A DNA stretch of 64,000 nt from Aspidiotus rigidus (taxonomy: Eukaryota; Arthropoda; Insecta; Hemiptera; Diaspididae): assembly GCA_035079385.1 (NCBI GenBank), contig JAVHKY010000004.1:14105001-14169000 (forward strand), given 5' to 3'. A program made the translations under genes and the position numbers. Position 1 is the stretch's first letter; each line of letters opens with the position of its first letter. The notes beneath the pieces are model-generated. The model was given only the letters and a program-made list of their open reading frames with translations, was not told the DNA's origin and searched no databases. This document shows positions 12,301-20,790 of the stretch, in pieces.

Positions 12301-13027
12301 GTTAATATACACTGCACAGTAGCTCTTGTTTTATTCATTCGATTAGCGACGACTTGGTCACAGTCCAATTAATATCGTCTTAATCGTAAATAACCGTGAC
12401 GAACATTTCTGGTGCCCAGGATGACTGAAGAGCAGCAAATGCAGTTTATGCAGTCTCCAGCCAACCTAAGCAGTTTCCCGAACCAACGTTTAGCCATTTT
12501 TCCAACCGGAAGCAAAAACTAACAAGTATCTCACCTGAGGACGCTTCGGACGCCGATTGTGATTTGACGCACATATTGTTATCCGCAGGGAATTTATGGC
12601 AGGCGAACATGGGCGGCCAAGGGTAACCGTAAGACATCATATGTTTTTCGCAGCCAGCCTTAACTTTTTCGCACAAACTGCGGCACGGATATATGGCGTG
12701 GTCCAGACAGATGGGGCAGAATAACGAGCATATAAATCGTTGAGTGTCCGGATGACAGCGTATATTCAGCAACGGTATCCAGGAAGCGGCCTGTTGAGAT
12801 ATTTCGTAAAGCGTTTCGTGTTCCAGCAGATTCGGAAGTCGCATTTCAGTATAATCCATGTTACTGCACAAGCTCAGGTTACGGGGTATCTTGACGCAGG
12901 GAGCCTTAACGGGGGAGCTGCGCGAATCCCAATCGTAGGTCGAAGACACGTGTGAGGTAATCAGCTCATTAGCATTTGTTCTAGTTAATGTCGCGAGAAA
13001 AACTTGAATTAGCAACGTTAATACCAT
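171..13027 (-). CDS. Sfrp: Secreted Frizzled-related protein (sFRP1/2/5-like), four coding exons
   Basis: This gene encodes a secreted modulator of Wnt signalling that binds Wnt ligands or Frizzled receptors outside the cell. Coding exons are 13027-12535, 2393-2319, 726-485 and 395-171 on the minus strand. Splice phases are 1, 1 and 0. The sum is 1035 nt, giving 344 residues plus stop, close to the usual length of about 300-350. Order of parts: signal peptide (residues 1 to about 19), Frizzled cysteine-rich domain (about 45-155), short linker, and an NTR module with six cysteines in the sFRP arrangement. Donors are GTGAGA, GTAAGG and GTAAGT; acceptors are TTTTCAG, ACCTAG and TTTTTAG. The gene has no seven-pass membrane part, so it is not a Frizzled receptor. 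Introns of about 10.1 kb and 1.6 kb carry mobile-element debris; the last is 89 bp. No polyadenylation signal is seen before the window ends. Confidence 0.93.
485..726 (-). CDS. Sfrp: sFRP exon 3: core of the NTR module
   Basis: The exon begins after acceptor GTACCTAG and continues the sFRP frame with AIRVKMKKRDG, the strand that follows the third NTR cysteine. It contains the CC pair (SDCCND) and GSYFVMGTYKDG, comparable to the family's FLIMG strand, then IMPW. It ends in phase 0 at KKSK|GTAAGT. Frame beyond the donor is a poly-T intron run. Confidence 0.92.
1024..1383. repeat. Imperfect direct duplication (period about 220 bp) in sFRP intron 2
   Basis: The segment beginning AATAGGCCGACTCTC at 1024 recurs at 1245, and similarity continues to CTTCTGCTTTTAGCATT in both. 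A 19-base C run (about 1005-1023) borders the first copy. No coding potential was seen. Confidence 0.75.
1386..2126 (+). mobile_element. HINE/DINE-like non-autonomous element with minisatellite core (copy 1)
   Basis: The left end is TTAACAGGGAACCTG followed by TTTTATGGGG. The right end holds the inverted match CATAAAACAGGTTCCCTG, then a short hairpin (CTTCGTTAAGGAAG) and CCGTC next to a T run. Between them is an array of 45-bp units. Subterminal inverted repeats, an internal tandem array, a 3' hairpin and T-rich insertion sites are features of Helentron-associated (HINE/DINE-1) elements. That classification is inference. It lies inside sFRP intron 2. Confidence 0.7.
1457..2036 (+). repeat. 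45-bp minisatellite, about 13 units
   Basis: Each unit runs ACTTAGAAAAATTTCGACTC, then TCGAGCTATATATGATAGGA, then GGGGG. Variants include TATAGATG for TATATATG and AGAAGG for AGGAGG. Because 45 is divisible by three, stretches translate as a repeat of GGGLRKISTLELYMI. A one-base insertion near 1803 breaks the frame within the array. Confidence 0.95.
2319..2393 (-). CDS. Sfrp: sFRP exon 2: short exon opening the NTR module
   Basis: This 75-nt exon is too short for ordinary ORF finding. It lies between acceptor GTTTTCAG and donor TTTTG|GTAAGG. In phase 1 it reads EDRCRICEQV, then an amphipathic stretch, then NNFCQSNF. This matches the C-x-x-C ... C opening of sFRP NTR modules. It joins exon 1 (codon G|AA) and exon 3 (codon G|CT) without changing frame. 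It supplies three of the six NTR cysteines. Confidence 0.92.
2590..3900 (+). pseudogene. Decayed R1/TRAS-like LINE reverse transcriptase
   Basis: Pieces in several frames follow the order of a non-LTR reverse transcriptase. At 2657-2938 there is the segment before the RT (AWKEIIQKDQSLGRPHKVV). At 3090-3230 comes the finger region (YKSLKVLNKCHPDLLPTLYN, then KKWKVGRLVLLLK). At 3380-3600 is a palm-to-thumb part (LKLNAGKVE, then KFKYL and a VNVDNG-like string). At 3690-3780 is SRLYRTVSYLPATVISG. Stops and frame shifts interrupt it throughout, so it is not functional. It sits in sFRP intron 1, in the opposite orientation to the gene. Confidence 0.75.
2933..2987. repeat. Near-perfect 27-bp-arm palindrome
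   Basis: AATAAGAGAAAAAAATTTTA followed by CAGACACGTGTCTG and the mirror TAAAATTCTTTTCTCTTATT forms an inverted repeat with almost no spacer. It interrupts the LINE relic, suggesting a small inverted duplication or foldback insertion. Confidence 0.85.
4080..4295 (+). pseudogene. Second fragment of the same LINE family (RT finger region)
   Basis: The frame reads IHKLNNRPAAGLDGIYHKSL, then KVLNKMHPTLLTSVINGCI and KKGKLALVYK. This matches the conserved KAAGPDGI...K...GKLV start of LINE reverse transcriptases and repeats the finger segment at 3090-3230 with differences. It is truncated on both sides. Confidence 0.7.
4310..4884 (+). pseudogene. Penelope-like element C-terminus (linker and GIY-YIG nuclease), decayed
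   Basis: One frame carries the post-RT linker (IVKPIAEANGYHRG). Then come NKVIKAFNAYNVNVGIQNNQ and a GIY-YIG-like core GVYKLSCEQC..GKTGRKFEIRKKEH, with the second YIG part partly deleted near 4680. The sequence ends with a basic tail at stop 4884. Penelope-like elements encode RT plus a GIY-YIG endonuclease. No RT is left here. Confidence 0.75.
4890..5312 (+). promoter_or_regulatory. Penelope-like terminal region with CCAAT cluster and TATA box
   Basis: Between 4950 and 5110 there are at least five CCAAT motifs (AACCAATGAG, AGCCAATAGAAAC, GAACCAATCAC, AGCCAATAAGAAC, GAACCAATAAC). A TATA-like CTATAAAA lies at about 5146. About 30 bp further starts the hammerhead-like segment. The end (5240-5312) is shared with the copy at 39500-39573. 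The layout suggests a promoter-bearing pseudo-LTR; activity is not shown. Confidence 0.6.
5178..5232 (+). ncRNA. Hammerhead-ribozyme-like motif, degenerate
   Basis: GTTGC at the start pairs with GCAAC at the end, and ACAA pairs with TTGT, forming a stem I with an internal loop. The core reads CTGATAA (consensus CTGANGA) and AAAAGTACTC (consensus GAAA plus a minimal stem III). Two core bases are changed, so activity is unlikely. The copies at 39377-39493 keep most of these positions. Confidence 0.55.
5320..7780. other. sFRP intron 1, no gene recognised
   Basis: Mostly AT-rich single-copy sequence with no convincing ORF or splice-flanked exon. A somewhat CpG-richer stretch lies at about 7000-7660, beside a purine-rich run near 7490-7520. 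Confidence 0.5.
7781..8282 (+). pseudogene. Coding-like relic, unidentified (probably retroelement)
   Basis: A 101-codon stretch without stop (7781-8086) contains LITKKSQSLILVLDQNFSKI and VEVFKLLNHQNFVIITAKL. A second open stretch in another frame follows (about 8087-8281, with FKPTISECAETVFSPRTYK). No ATG is suitably placed. Codons rich in C at third positions differ from the surrounding AT-rich DNA. I do not recognise the protein; a gag-like or other mobile-element origin is a guess. Confidence 0.35.
8340..8488. mobile_element. Short hAT-like MITE
   Basis: The ends CAGTGGCGGAAA and TTTCCGCCTCTG are inverted matches typical of hAT MITEs. The body includes a G run and AT-rich DNA. The flanks (GACCAATA, GACCGACA) are similar but not an exact 8-bp target duplication. 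Confidence 0.55.
8490..11560. other. sFRP intron 1, scattered coding-like debris
   Basis: Short open stretches with C-rich codons (for example around 8640-8860, 9000-9110 and 9850-9970) are broken by many stops. They look like an old retroelement continuing from 7781. A fragment of the minisatellite-family terminus (AGAGAACCTGTTTTAGGG) is at about 9363. No functional gene was recognised. Confidence 0.4.
11560..12420. other. CpG-richer block in sFRP intron 1 next to exon 1
   Basis: Compared with its surroundings this block has many CG dinucleotides (for example 11620-11760 and 12090-12250) and no intact ORF. Its position, less than 1 kb inside intron 1, is where enhancers often lie. Function is inference only. 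Confidence 0.35.
12535..13027 (-). CDS. Sfrp: sFRP exon 1: signal peptide and Frizzled cysteine-rich domain
   Basis: The exon starts at ATG (13027) with a hydrophobic signal peptide of about 19 residues (MVLTLLIQVFLATL...). The Frizzled CRD follows, with hallmark strings CVKIP, RLPNLLEHET, CHPDTQRFICSLF, IYPCRSLC and KFPADNNMCV. The ten canonical cysteines are all present. An eleventh lies in SLFCPIC, where most relatives have alanine (SLFAPVC). The exon ends in phase 1 at a strong donor, CAG|GTGAGA, at 12534-12529. Open frame beyond the donor (to 12446) is intron read-through. Upstream sequence at 13028-13270 shows no clear TATA box. Confidence 0.95.
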
Positions 13028-14595
13028 TATGAATGTTGGCCGACGAATTTAGGCATTATAATTCACTCCGCGAGAGTATACGTCTGCTGACCCTTCGAAC
13101 CAGTTGTCTGTAAATATAAAATGCGTTGAATTTAAATTCGTCCGAACAAATGAATTAAAAATAAAATATAATGGATTAATAATGATAATAATAATAAATT
13201 GAGTGCACCGGCGAAGTGTGTGCTCTATAAAAATTTGCCATAGGCTGGCAGCCACGTGCATATTCTGGCAAGGAAGTACGTCACTTATCGACGAATGTGA
13301 ATAGTTGGCAATAATTTCGTCAATCGAACCTCAGTGGTTTGTAAAATAATTCGATGGAAATCGAGGTCCACTATTGTATGTCGCGGGTACGCACATAATT
13401 GAGCCTACAGCAGTGGTTTCTAAGCTTCACTCGCCCTTTACAATTGCATTCGCGTAAAATATGGAACAAAAATCATGCACAAGCAGATTCAGATGAAAAT
13501 TTATCTTCAAGAGTCTGAATGTTCACAATGGTTCAAAGTAACTCTGATCAAAGCATCTCGCGCAATATCACCTTCCTACCGGACACTTTCGATAAATTGA
13601 TTTTACGGTTGAGATTAGGGGATGGGTCTCTTAACACCAAGTCTTGAACAACCTTTCTCGCTGATTACACATTTTGTTCACTTCCAACTCTTACAATATC
13701 CTTGTGAAGCGTGAGCAAGAAGCTGAGGATCTGACTATTTCACTTAACCACAACTTTGTCGAGGAAGAAAAGCCAATAAAGACCATATGAATTCTCAAAG
13801 CCATTTCAAAACTAGTCATGTCCATTCTCCCAAGAAAGCCTCCATTTTAGAGGAGGCAGGAGAAACATTGGAGGCTCGAAAGAAAACACATGTATAGACC
13901 TGAATTAGGAAGTACTCAACTCCAGATTACCTCTCGAACTCTAGTGCGGTGCGAGACATGAAGTATGGAGAAGAGCTATACGCGACTTCCTCATTGCTAC
14001 AGTATTGATACATGATGTTGATTTTTTGTTGACTACGTTAATCAGAAACTATGGAAAAGCTCTTCTACAATTCAGTATACGATTCTTATGTAAGTTGAAA
14101 ATAATCAGATATTGTTTTTTCTATCCTATATTCCCTTATCCTATTACCTATCCCATCTCTCTCTGATTTTGGCCGAACGTTTTCTAAGAGATTCGTTTTC
14201 CCAAAATATCATGATTTATATTCAGGGTACCCACTCGACACACGACACATACATGAATGAAGTAGGGCCCACCTAAGAATCAAAACTTAACCACACCAAT
14301 TATGACTGCAGTGAATCTATTTCATGGCTGGGAATTGTGAGCGTTTGATGGAAACGAGACGTGAATGTGGTATTTTCGAGCCATTGGATAGTTAAGAAAT
14401 TTCTAATAGAAACCTACATGTATTCATCTTTTTTGAATGAAGTTTTTGATCCTGAGATGACCTTGACTTGGAAATATCCTGAATGTGGAATAAACTTGGG
14501 AACTTTTGAGCTTTGAACATGAGTAGTGAAACTTGGAAAGATTCTGCCCTCCCACCATTCACAGCTCTAAACCCTATAAAGAAGGAAATTGGAAA
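13028..14595. other. Region upstream of sFRP, no gene recognised
   Basis: Probable 5' UTR and promoter of sFRP at the left, including an ATAATAATAATAA-like tract near 13180, then AT-rich single-copy sequence. No core promoter motif is strong enough to call. Confidence 0.4.
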
Positions 14596-14652
14596 AAACG
14601 ACGGTTTCCGAAACGAAGTTAAGCGAGGAACCTATGGAACCTGTTCCAAATG
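14596..14652 (-). mobile_element. Terminal fragment of the minisatellite family
   Basis: AACGACGGTTTCCGAAACGA and AAGCGAGGAACC..GGAACCTGTTCC match, in reverse orientation, the 3' end seen at 2080-2126. Only this end is visible. Confidence 0.5.
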
Positions 14653-15445
14653 GGTTTGAGAAATGTACTCAAAATTAAAGTCCCGGAAAATTGTTCGAAG
14701 CCCAACACTTTTGATGGATAAAACTTTTCCAAGTCCTCCTTTTATCATATATAGTTCGAAATATTTTTTCAAGTCCAACACCTTTAATCAGGCGTGGGTA
14801 ACCTTTTTCATCCCACGGCCTGCATTTATGAAAATAGGTAACTTTTTATGATTTAGCAGGCCAGCGCAATATGATTTTAGCAATTTTGCTAGAACAAAAT
14901 TTTCGCTTTTCCATTTTTTGTATGTTTATGCAGCCCGCGGGTCGGGAATTACTCATGTCTACCTTTAATGGTTAAAATTTTTTCAAGTTCAACTCTTTAG
15001 ATTCTTTTTTCGAAACGGCGAACAGTGGTACGTCAAAATTCTCAAAATGACCCTCCGCATTTCGAGTCCTCAACTGTTTTAGGGGGAAAGCTTCTAAAAA
15101 TTTAGACTTCTAAGCTCTGCCTACGAGAAAGAGAAAATATATTTATGATCGAGCCATTTTGTACACGCATAATGCGATAGAAAGAGTTCGAGCGCGAAGC
15201 CTTTACAAAGGAAGACTCGGGAATACGTCGACTAGATAGGCCGCAGAGCTCAGAGGTAGCAACATAATATATTGATGAAGATGTTTTTTCACCGAAGTGT
15301 CTAATGCAAATCTTTTCACACTACAAGTTCACTATCAATGCAGGCGTGAAAAGAAAGGGAAACGTCCATCAAAAACCCCTACACAGGGGCTTGAAAAAAT
15401 GTCGAGTTCTCACATTCCTATGGAGGAAAAAAACTCACGGATGCT

Positions 15446-16047
15446 TTAACAGAGTTAAACGAGCGGTGGCGGGGAACCTGCGACGTCACACGGCTGATCC
15501 ACGACGTCATCAAATTGTGACATTACATGCCTGGACTTTGGAGTTATATATATATATATATAATAGGAGGGGAACTTGAATAAAAAACTGATTCATGATG
15601 TCATCAGATTGTGACGTCCCAATGCTGATCTACGACGTCATCGAACTGTGACGTCACAGTCCCCAATCTGTGACCTGCGATGAGAAAAGGATGCTCATTG
15701 TCCATTGGCGCAAGAACACCATTTTTCCCTGATTGAATATCTAATCAGAGAGAAATGGTGTTTCTGTCAAAGGGCAATGAGCATCCTTTTCTCATCGCAG
15801 ATCACATAGGTATTACATGAGGGGGACTTGGAAAAAACTGATTTCTGACGTCATGAGATTGTGATGTCACAGGTCTGGACTTTGAAGCTGTATATAATAA
15901 GAGGGGAACTTGAAAAAAAAACTGATTCGTGACGTCACAGACCCCGCTCCCAAACTATATATGATAGGAGGGGGACTTGGAAAATTTTTCAGTCAGACGG
16001 CGGAAGTTTTTTCCACCCCCTTCCCCAATAAAACATGTTCCCTGTTG
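15446..16047 (-). mobile_element. Minisatellite-family element, variant with flipped core
   Basis: The left edge (GAGTTAAACGAGCGGTGGCG, then GGGAACCTG) resembles a reversed 3' end. The right edge (CCAATAAAACATGTTCCCTG) resembles a reversed 5' end. Internal units such as AGGAGGGGAACTTG run in the plus direction, opposite to what these ends predict from copy 1. The core also holds several TGACGTCA-like sites and a TA run. A hairpin element is nested at 15668-15808. Confidence 0.5.
15668..15808. repeat. Hairpin-forming element, about 65-bp arms
   Basis: CTGTGACCTGCGATGAGAAA opens the left arm; its mirror at the right is CTTTTCTCATCGCAGATCAC. The arms pair along most of their length around a loop of about 8 bases near 15737. 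It resembles a small MITE. A transcript would form a long hairpin of the kind that can feed small-RNA pathways. Confidence 0.75.
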
Positions 16048-16299
16048 AAAATTGGAAAAATTCTAGGTCCAAATCTTTATGAAGCTCATTCAGTACTCCA
16101 TATTGCATACTTATCTCCTTCGTGTTATCAATTTGATAATATTTCCTCCTGATGGGTGTTACTGGGTCGCATATTCATTTTCAATCTAGAGAGTTCGCTA
16201 TACGATTAATATTAGAAATTCTACAAGGTTGATAACGTATGGGGGAATAAGTATGCAATACGGAATACTGAGAACGCCTTCATGAGGTAAGACTTGTGG

Positions 16300-16785
16300 C
16301 TTCCTTGACGAAGTTGAACGAGGGGTGGCAGGGAACCTGTTTTATGGGGCACGTATATGATTCGAGAGGGACTTAGAATACCTTGGAAAGATGTTCTGGG
16401 TCTTATGGTATTTGAAGCGTTGCATATCTGCCTTATTGAAGGGGCTAAGCCATCGGTGTGTAAAGAATTACATATCTAGTTACTTGAAGGGGCCATCGTT
16501 CAGGCTATACATATACACTGATCTCCGAGCGATATAATACCTTATGACATTCTGAGTCTTATGGTGTTTGAGCGTTGTATGCTTGGCTAAGGGCTATTTA
16601 AGTAAATTGGTGTATGAAGCATTGCATATCGGGGTTATCTTTCAGGCTATATAAACCGACCACCGAGCTATACATGATAGGCGAGGGGGAACTTGGAAAA
16701 TTTTCGAGTTCCGAGCTTGGCCGGCCGGACGGCGGGCGGACATTTTTTTCCACCCTCCGATAAAACAGGTTCCTTTTTAAAACTT
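16300..16785 (-). mobile_element. Minisatellite-family element, degenerate variant
   Basis: The left edge has GGCTTCCTTGACGAAGTTGA and CAGGGAACCTGTTTTATGGG. The right edge has CGATAAAACAGGTTCC after a GC-rich GGCCGGCCGGACGGC block. The core is only weakly related to the 45-bp unit (GAGGGGGAACTTGGAAAATT near 16684). Confidence 0.5.
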
Positions 16786-17535
16786 TGAAAGTCTTCTAAG
16801 ACGTTGAATTTTGAGTAACAAAAGAGATGAGCTTCATTCTGAAGAATGTCGCGCCCTGAACCTGAAAATTTCGAAATCTAAGCCTCTACAGAGGTGAAAG
16901 TAGGAGGAATTCAAACTTTTAAGAGGGCGGAGGGAATATAGGGGAATTTTCACCATCGACCTAAATAAGATACGTGGTGAGGACTCAGATTTTCAAGCTA
17001 TTAGGAATATACGCAGGACTTGGAAAATGTCAAGGTCCAGAACTCAGAAGAGGAAGTGGAAAGGATCTGGAAAAATATCGCCGACTGAATATAAATATTG
17101 ATTATATAAAACGAAAAATTGATCATACTCTTCCAAACATCAAACTTTCGATATTATCTAATTGCAAAATCACAAACCTCCTAATCGTCGAATGTTTTCT
17201 GACATTCCTTAAGTAACTGCGATATGGAACCCATCATTTTGGTCTCAATAAACTTACAATTTAGGCTTGTTGTCATTGATTTCTTTCGTTCTTTGACCAT
17301 CTTCTCCTCTTTCTCTTATACCTATTCTCATACTTGGCCACAATCAACATATTATGACAGTATGGTTTCGTATTCCAGAACTCCACGCAATTTTCTTAGG
17401 TCCTTCCCACGCTACCATAGAGTCCTTCATATCTCGCTTATAAAAATGATCCTTAAAACTTGAATAGAGTAAAAATTCAAGCGAAAACGCGCCTCTATAA
17501 TTTTCTTATTTCAAATATAGCGATATAATATTTGA
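16786..17535. other. No gene recognised
   Basis: AT-rich sequence with two short chance-length open frames (16974-17216 and 17224-17463) that lack splice signals or recognisable motifs. Confidence 0.45.
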
Positions 17536-17539
17536 GATG

Positions 17540-17580
17540 GACGTTTCGGCACGACCAGCGTACCATCATCAGTGATATAG
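17540..17580 (-). ncRNA. Hammerhead-like core (Penelope-type terminus)
   Basis: On the minus strand CTGATGA is followed by U, a 6-bp helix II (GGTACG/CGTGCC) and GAAACGTC. The core matches the hammerhead consensus except for the extra U. Flanking bases do not form a convincing stem I, so it may be a decayed terminus. Confidence 0.45.
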
Positions 17581-18664
17581 ACTAAAGGAGACTCGTACAA
17601 AAGTTCACAATAAAACTCTAATCAGAGGAACGTGCAGGACTAAGACGATCTCAGTATACATAGCTTCTCAGTGGTAGTTTTATAGTTCACAGCGTTACTA
17701 CGTGTAGTATTAATCACCTCGAGTAACTTTCTTTATTTTAACAGGGAAACCGGTTTAGGGGGGGGCTATTTGAGAAATCTGCCGTGCGCCGTCCGCCGTG
17801 CGCCGTCCAGCGAAAAACTTAGAAAAATTTCGACTCTTGAGCTATATATGATAGAAGGGAGACTTAGAAAAATTTCGACTCTCGAGCTATATATGATAGG
17901 AGGGGGACTTAGAAAAAATTTCGACTCTCGAGCTATAGATGATAGGAGGGGGGGGGGAACTTAGAAAAAATTCGACTCTCGCGCCATATGTGATAGGAGA
18001 GGGACTTAGAAAAATTTCGACTCTCGAGCTATATATGATAGAAGGGGGACTTAGAAAAATTTCGACTCTCGAGCCATATATGATAGGAGGGGGACTTGAA
18101 AAAATTTTGACTCTCGAGCTATCTATTATATAAAGAGAAGTTGCAAAATTGCAAATCCATTTAACTTTATTCCTATTTCACCTACGAACTTGGAATTTGT
18201 TTCCATTGCATTAGCTTGCCTAAGAGAAGGTTTATGCGTAATAAATTTGAAGTTACAAAATCAGGCGAATGGTGTGTAGTATATATCTTTGTACTTGGCG
18301 GGGGAGGGGGGGGGGTCATGAATGATTCAAGAGATGAAAAATCTGTATCATTCATTGATTATTGGTTGAAAATGCTAAGCAATCATTTTTGTTGACATTC
18401 ATCGAAAATTAATATATGCTAGACAATCATTTTTGGAAAATGGTTCTTTTTAACCGGAGAAGTTTTGAATACCCATACTATGAGTAATCGAATAGTGTAG
18501 GGTTACAATAAAGATTTTGCTTAGCAATTATCTGAAGAATTGGTGGTTGTCTTTCATTATTTCAAATTTAACGTGAGGACTAAGAAAAGAAAAACAATTC
18601 ACGTCAATTTCGCAAATTCAATATCAAAGTCAGGGATGTCTCACTTTATTGGAATCTAATTGGA

Positions 18665-19050
18665 ATGCCAAAACACAAGAAAACAAATCTAGGGCGGTTG
18701 ACGAACAAAGGGAAGAGGGCTCGTGTCAATTCCGAAATTTTGACATCAGAAAATAATGTGGAAAATGATTGTCAGAACAATAATAGTCCATTCATTGTGT
18801 ACATTATTGAGAAAGAATATACCAGTATAAGTTCAATTGGGAATCTGGCAATTACGTGCACATTTTGTGATGGAAAATTATTTGAAACTGAAAATCAAAA
18901 TTTCTGTTGCGGGAGTGGTAAGATTAAGTTACCTAATTTACCTACCCTCAGTGCCGAATCTTCTTCAAAAACTATTAGATGGAAGGGATAATAGATCTTC
19001 TCATTTTCTTAATAATAAACAATGCAATTTCAATGACTTCTTTAGGGTGT
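18665..19050 (+). pseudogene. Helitron protein N-terminal fragment, frameshifted
   Basis: An ATG at 18665 opens MPKHKKTNLGRLTNKGKRAR. A cysteine motif follows: CTFCDGKLFETE, then FCCGSGKIKLPNLP, resembling the C-x-x-C...CC-x-x-GK-x-x-LP motif before the Helitron Rep domain. The reading then shifts frame near 18950 and continues as LLQKLLDGRDNRSSHFLNNK up to a stop at 19050, as in the LL-x-G...F..N stretch of Helitron proteins. Rep and helicase domains are absent. Confidence 0.6.
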
Positions 19051-19159
19051 AATGAAGTTCCAAACATATTTACAACTTTCAAAAGTTTTGCGGCGTATTG
19101 TTATATAGGAAGTTATCTACCTCCTCCAAGAATCCACAAGAAATGACAAATTTTTCAGC

Positions 19160-19336
19160 ATACCCCTAGAAAGAAGAATGCGCAAAGGATCTTCTAAAAA
19201 GACGGCATCCAACTATCAGAAAAGATATTAAGAACGAGATTGAAAGTGTAAAACAAAATATGAACGATAAAATAAATGAAATTGAAAAATTGGAAATTAA
19301 AAGAATTAGATTAGAAATTGAACTAAAAGAATACTA
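19160..19336 (+). pseudogene. Coding-like fragment with predicted coiled coil
   Basis: One frame reads KEECAKDLLKRRHPTIRKDI, followed by a highly charged heptad-like stretch (NEIESVKQNMNDKINEIEK, then LEIKRIRLEIELKEY) and a stop. TTTTTCAG just upstream (about 19150) could be a splice acceptor. The family is not recognised. It may be a captured gene fragment inside the composite element. Confidence 0.35.
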
Positions 19337-19874
19337 ATGATAAATAAATATCAAGAATTTTGAAAATAATTTGAAATTTTATAATATTTAACGGGCTTAC
19401 GGCTTGTACATGATAGAAGGGGGACTTAGAAAAATTTCGACTCTCGAGCTATATATGATAGGAGGGGGACTTGGAAAAATTTCGACTCTCGAGCTATATA
19501 TGATAGAAGGGGGACTTAGAAAAATTTCGATATGATAGGAGAGGGACTTGAAAAAATTTCGACTCTCGAGCTATATACGATAGAAGGGGGACTTAGAAAA
19601 ATTTCGACTCTCGAGCTATATATGATAGGAGGGGGACTTGGAAGAATTTCGACTCTCGAGCTATATATAATATGAAAGGAAATTGCTCGACTCTCAAACT
19701 ATATTACACTAGGCTTATACTAGCTTTATCTAGGTCTAGGCTTCCTTGAATTTTCAATACCAAATCCCATTTGACTCATAAAACAGGTTCCCTGCGTTCC
19801 TCGTTTAACTTCGTTAAGGAAGCCGTCGTTTTTAGTATTACGTAGTAACATTGTGAACTATAAAACTGACACTG

Positions 19875-20790
19875 AAAATCCATCATTTTTACAGAATTCC
19901 TTGATCTGTGAAATGATGAACAAAGACAATATAAAAACATAGGGGGAGGGAGTAATATAGACTACAGCTGTGGTAAAGATTATATCCACACCCTCATTAC
20001 GGATATGAGTCATTTTAGTTCTATGAAGCACAAACTAAAAATTTCTATCCAAGCTCCATATAACTAGAATATCTATAGCTAAGAGTCTTGGAATTCATCT
20101 GAGAGGTCTACGTTTCACGCATTTCCCATTCATAGCTCGAAAATTTTATCGGAACTCTTTAAAATCCCCTACTACAGATTTTTCAGCCTCAAATCGGAAG
20201 TTTGAAAGTTGTCAAAGATGTTAAATTCAAATAAATTAGAAGATTTATAATCCTTTGAACCTTATGTAGGTACTTCGTAATTATGAAACTGTACGGGATA
20301 TTGAAGGGATCTAAGGAGGAAATGGGTACTAGAAAAGATAAGAAAACAGAATTTAAGAAATACGAAAACCGAGAAGGAAGAAAAGTTGAAATGAAATACC
20401 AAGGGGTACTATAATTAAATAGCATGTCCATTTAAAAAAGTAAACTGTGTAATTTTCTGAGTTGTGAAAAAGTAAAGAGGGTGGTGATGTGAAGTGACTT
20501 TTGATTGAAAGCCACTTAAGAGTATAGGTACTGAAGAGCCCTCCAGGGTAGATTTGCGGGGAATCAGTACTACGTAGATGTGAAAAAGTATTATCTGAGA
20601 ATGACTCATGAGTAATACAGATCAAATCACACTTTCATCTTACGTTCGTTGTCTGTTCAATAAGTACTTCTTCAACCAAGATATATAAAAATGCTTGTAG
20701 TTTGACCGAATAAGAAAATTACAGAAATTGCGACAAAAGACTCGTACATACTTCTAAGTATGTTTTTTTTTTTTTGTTTTTAAAACGTGA
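19875..20790. other. No gene recognised
   Basis: AT-rich sequence with overlapping short minus-strand open frames at 20189-20625 that lack motifs and look like chance ORFs. A T run is at 20763-20776. Confidence 0.45.

Larger units (their letters stand above)
17739..19827 (+). mobile_element. Composite minisatellite-family (HINE-like) element carrying Helitron coding debris
   Basis: The 5' end (TTAACAGGGAAACCGG) and the 3' end (CATAAAACAGGTTCCCTG, hairpin, GCCGTC) match copy 1. About seven 45-bp units lie at 17815-18130 and about six at 19404-19670. Between them, 18140-19400 contains a Helitron-like coding fragment. Either a Helitron fragment landed in the array, or this is a partly deleted relative of an autonomous element. 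Confidence 0.65.
17669..19874. mobile_element. Outer element with about 40-bp terminal inverted repeats, split by a later insertion
   Basis: CAGTGGTAGTTTTATAGTTC at 17669 is mirrored by GAACTATAAAACTGACACTG ending at 19874, and similarity continues through ACTACGT..TAGTATTA. These repeats directly flank the minisatellite-family element at 17739-19827, so that element appears to have landed inside an older MITE. No exact target duplication was seen. Confidence 0.6.
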
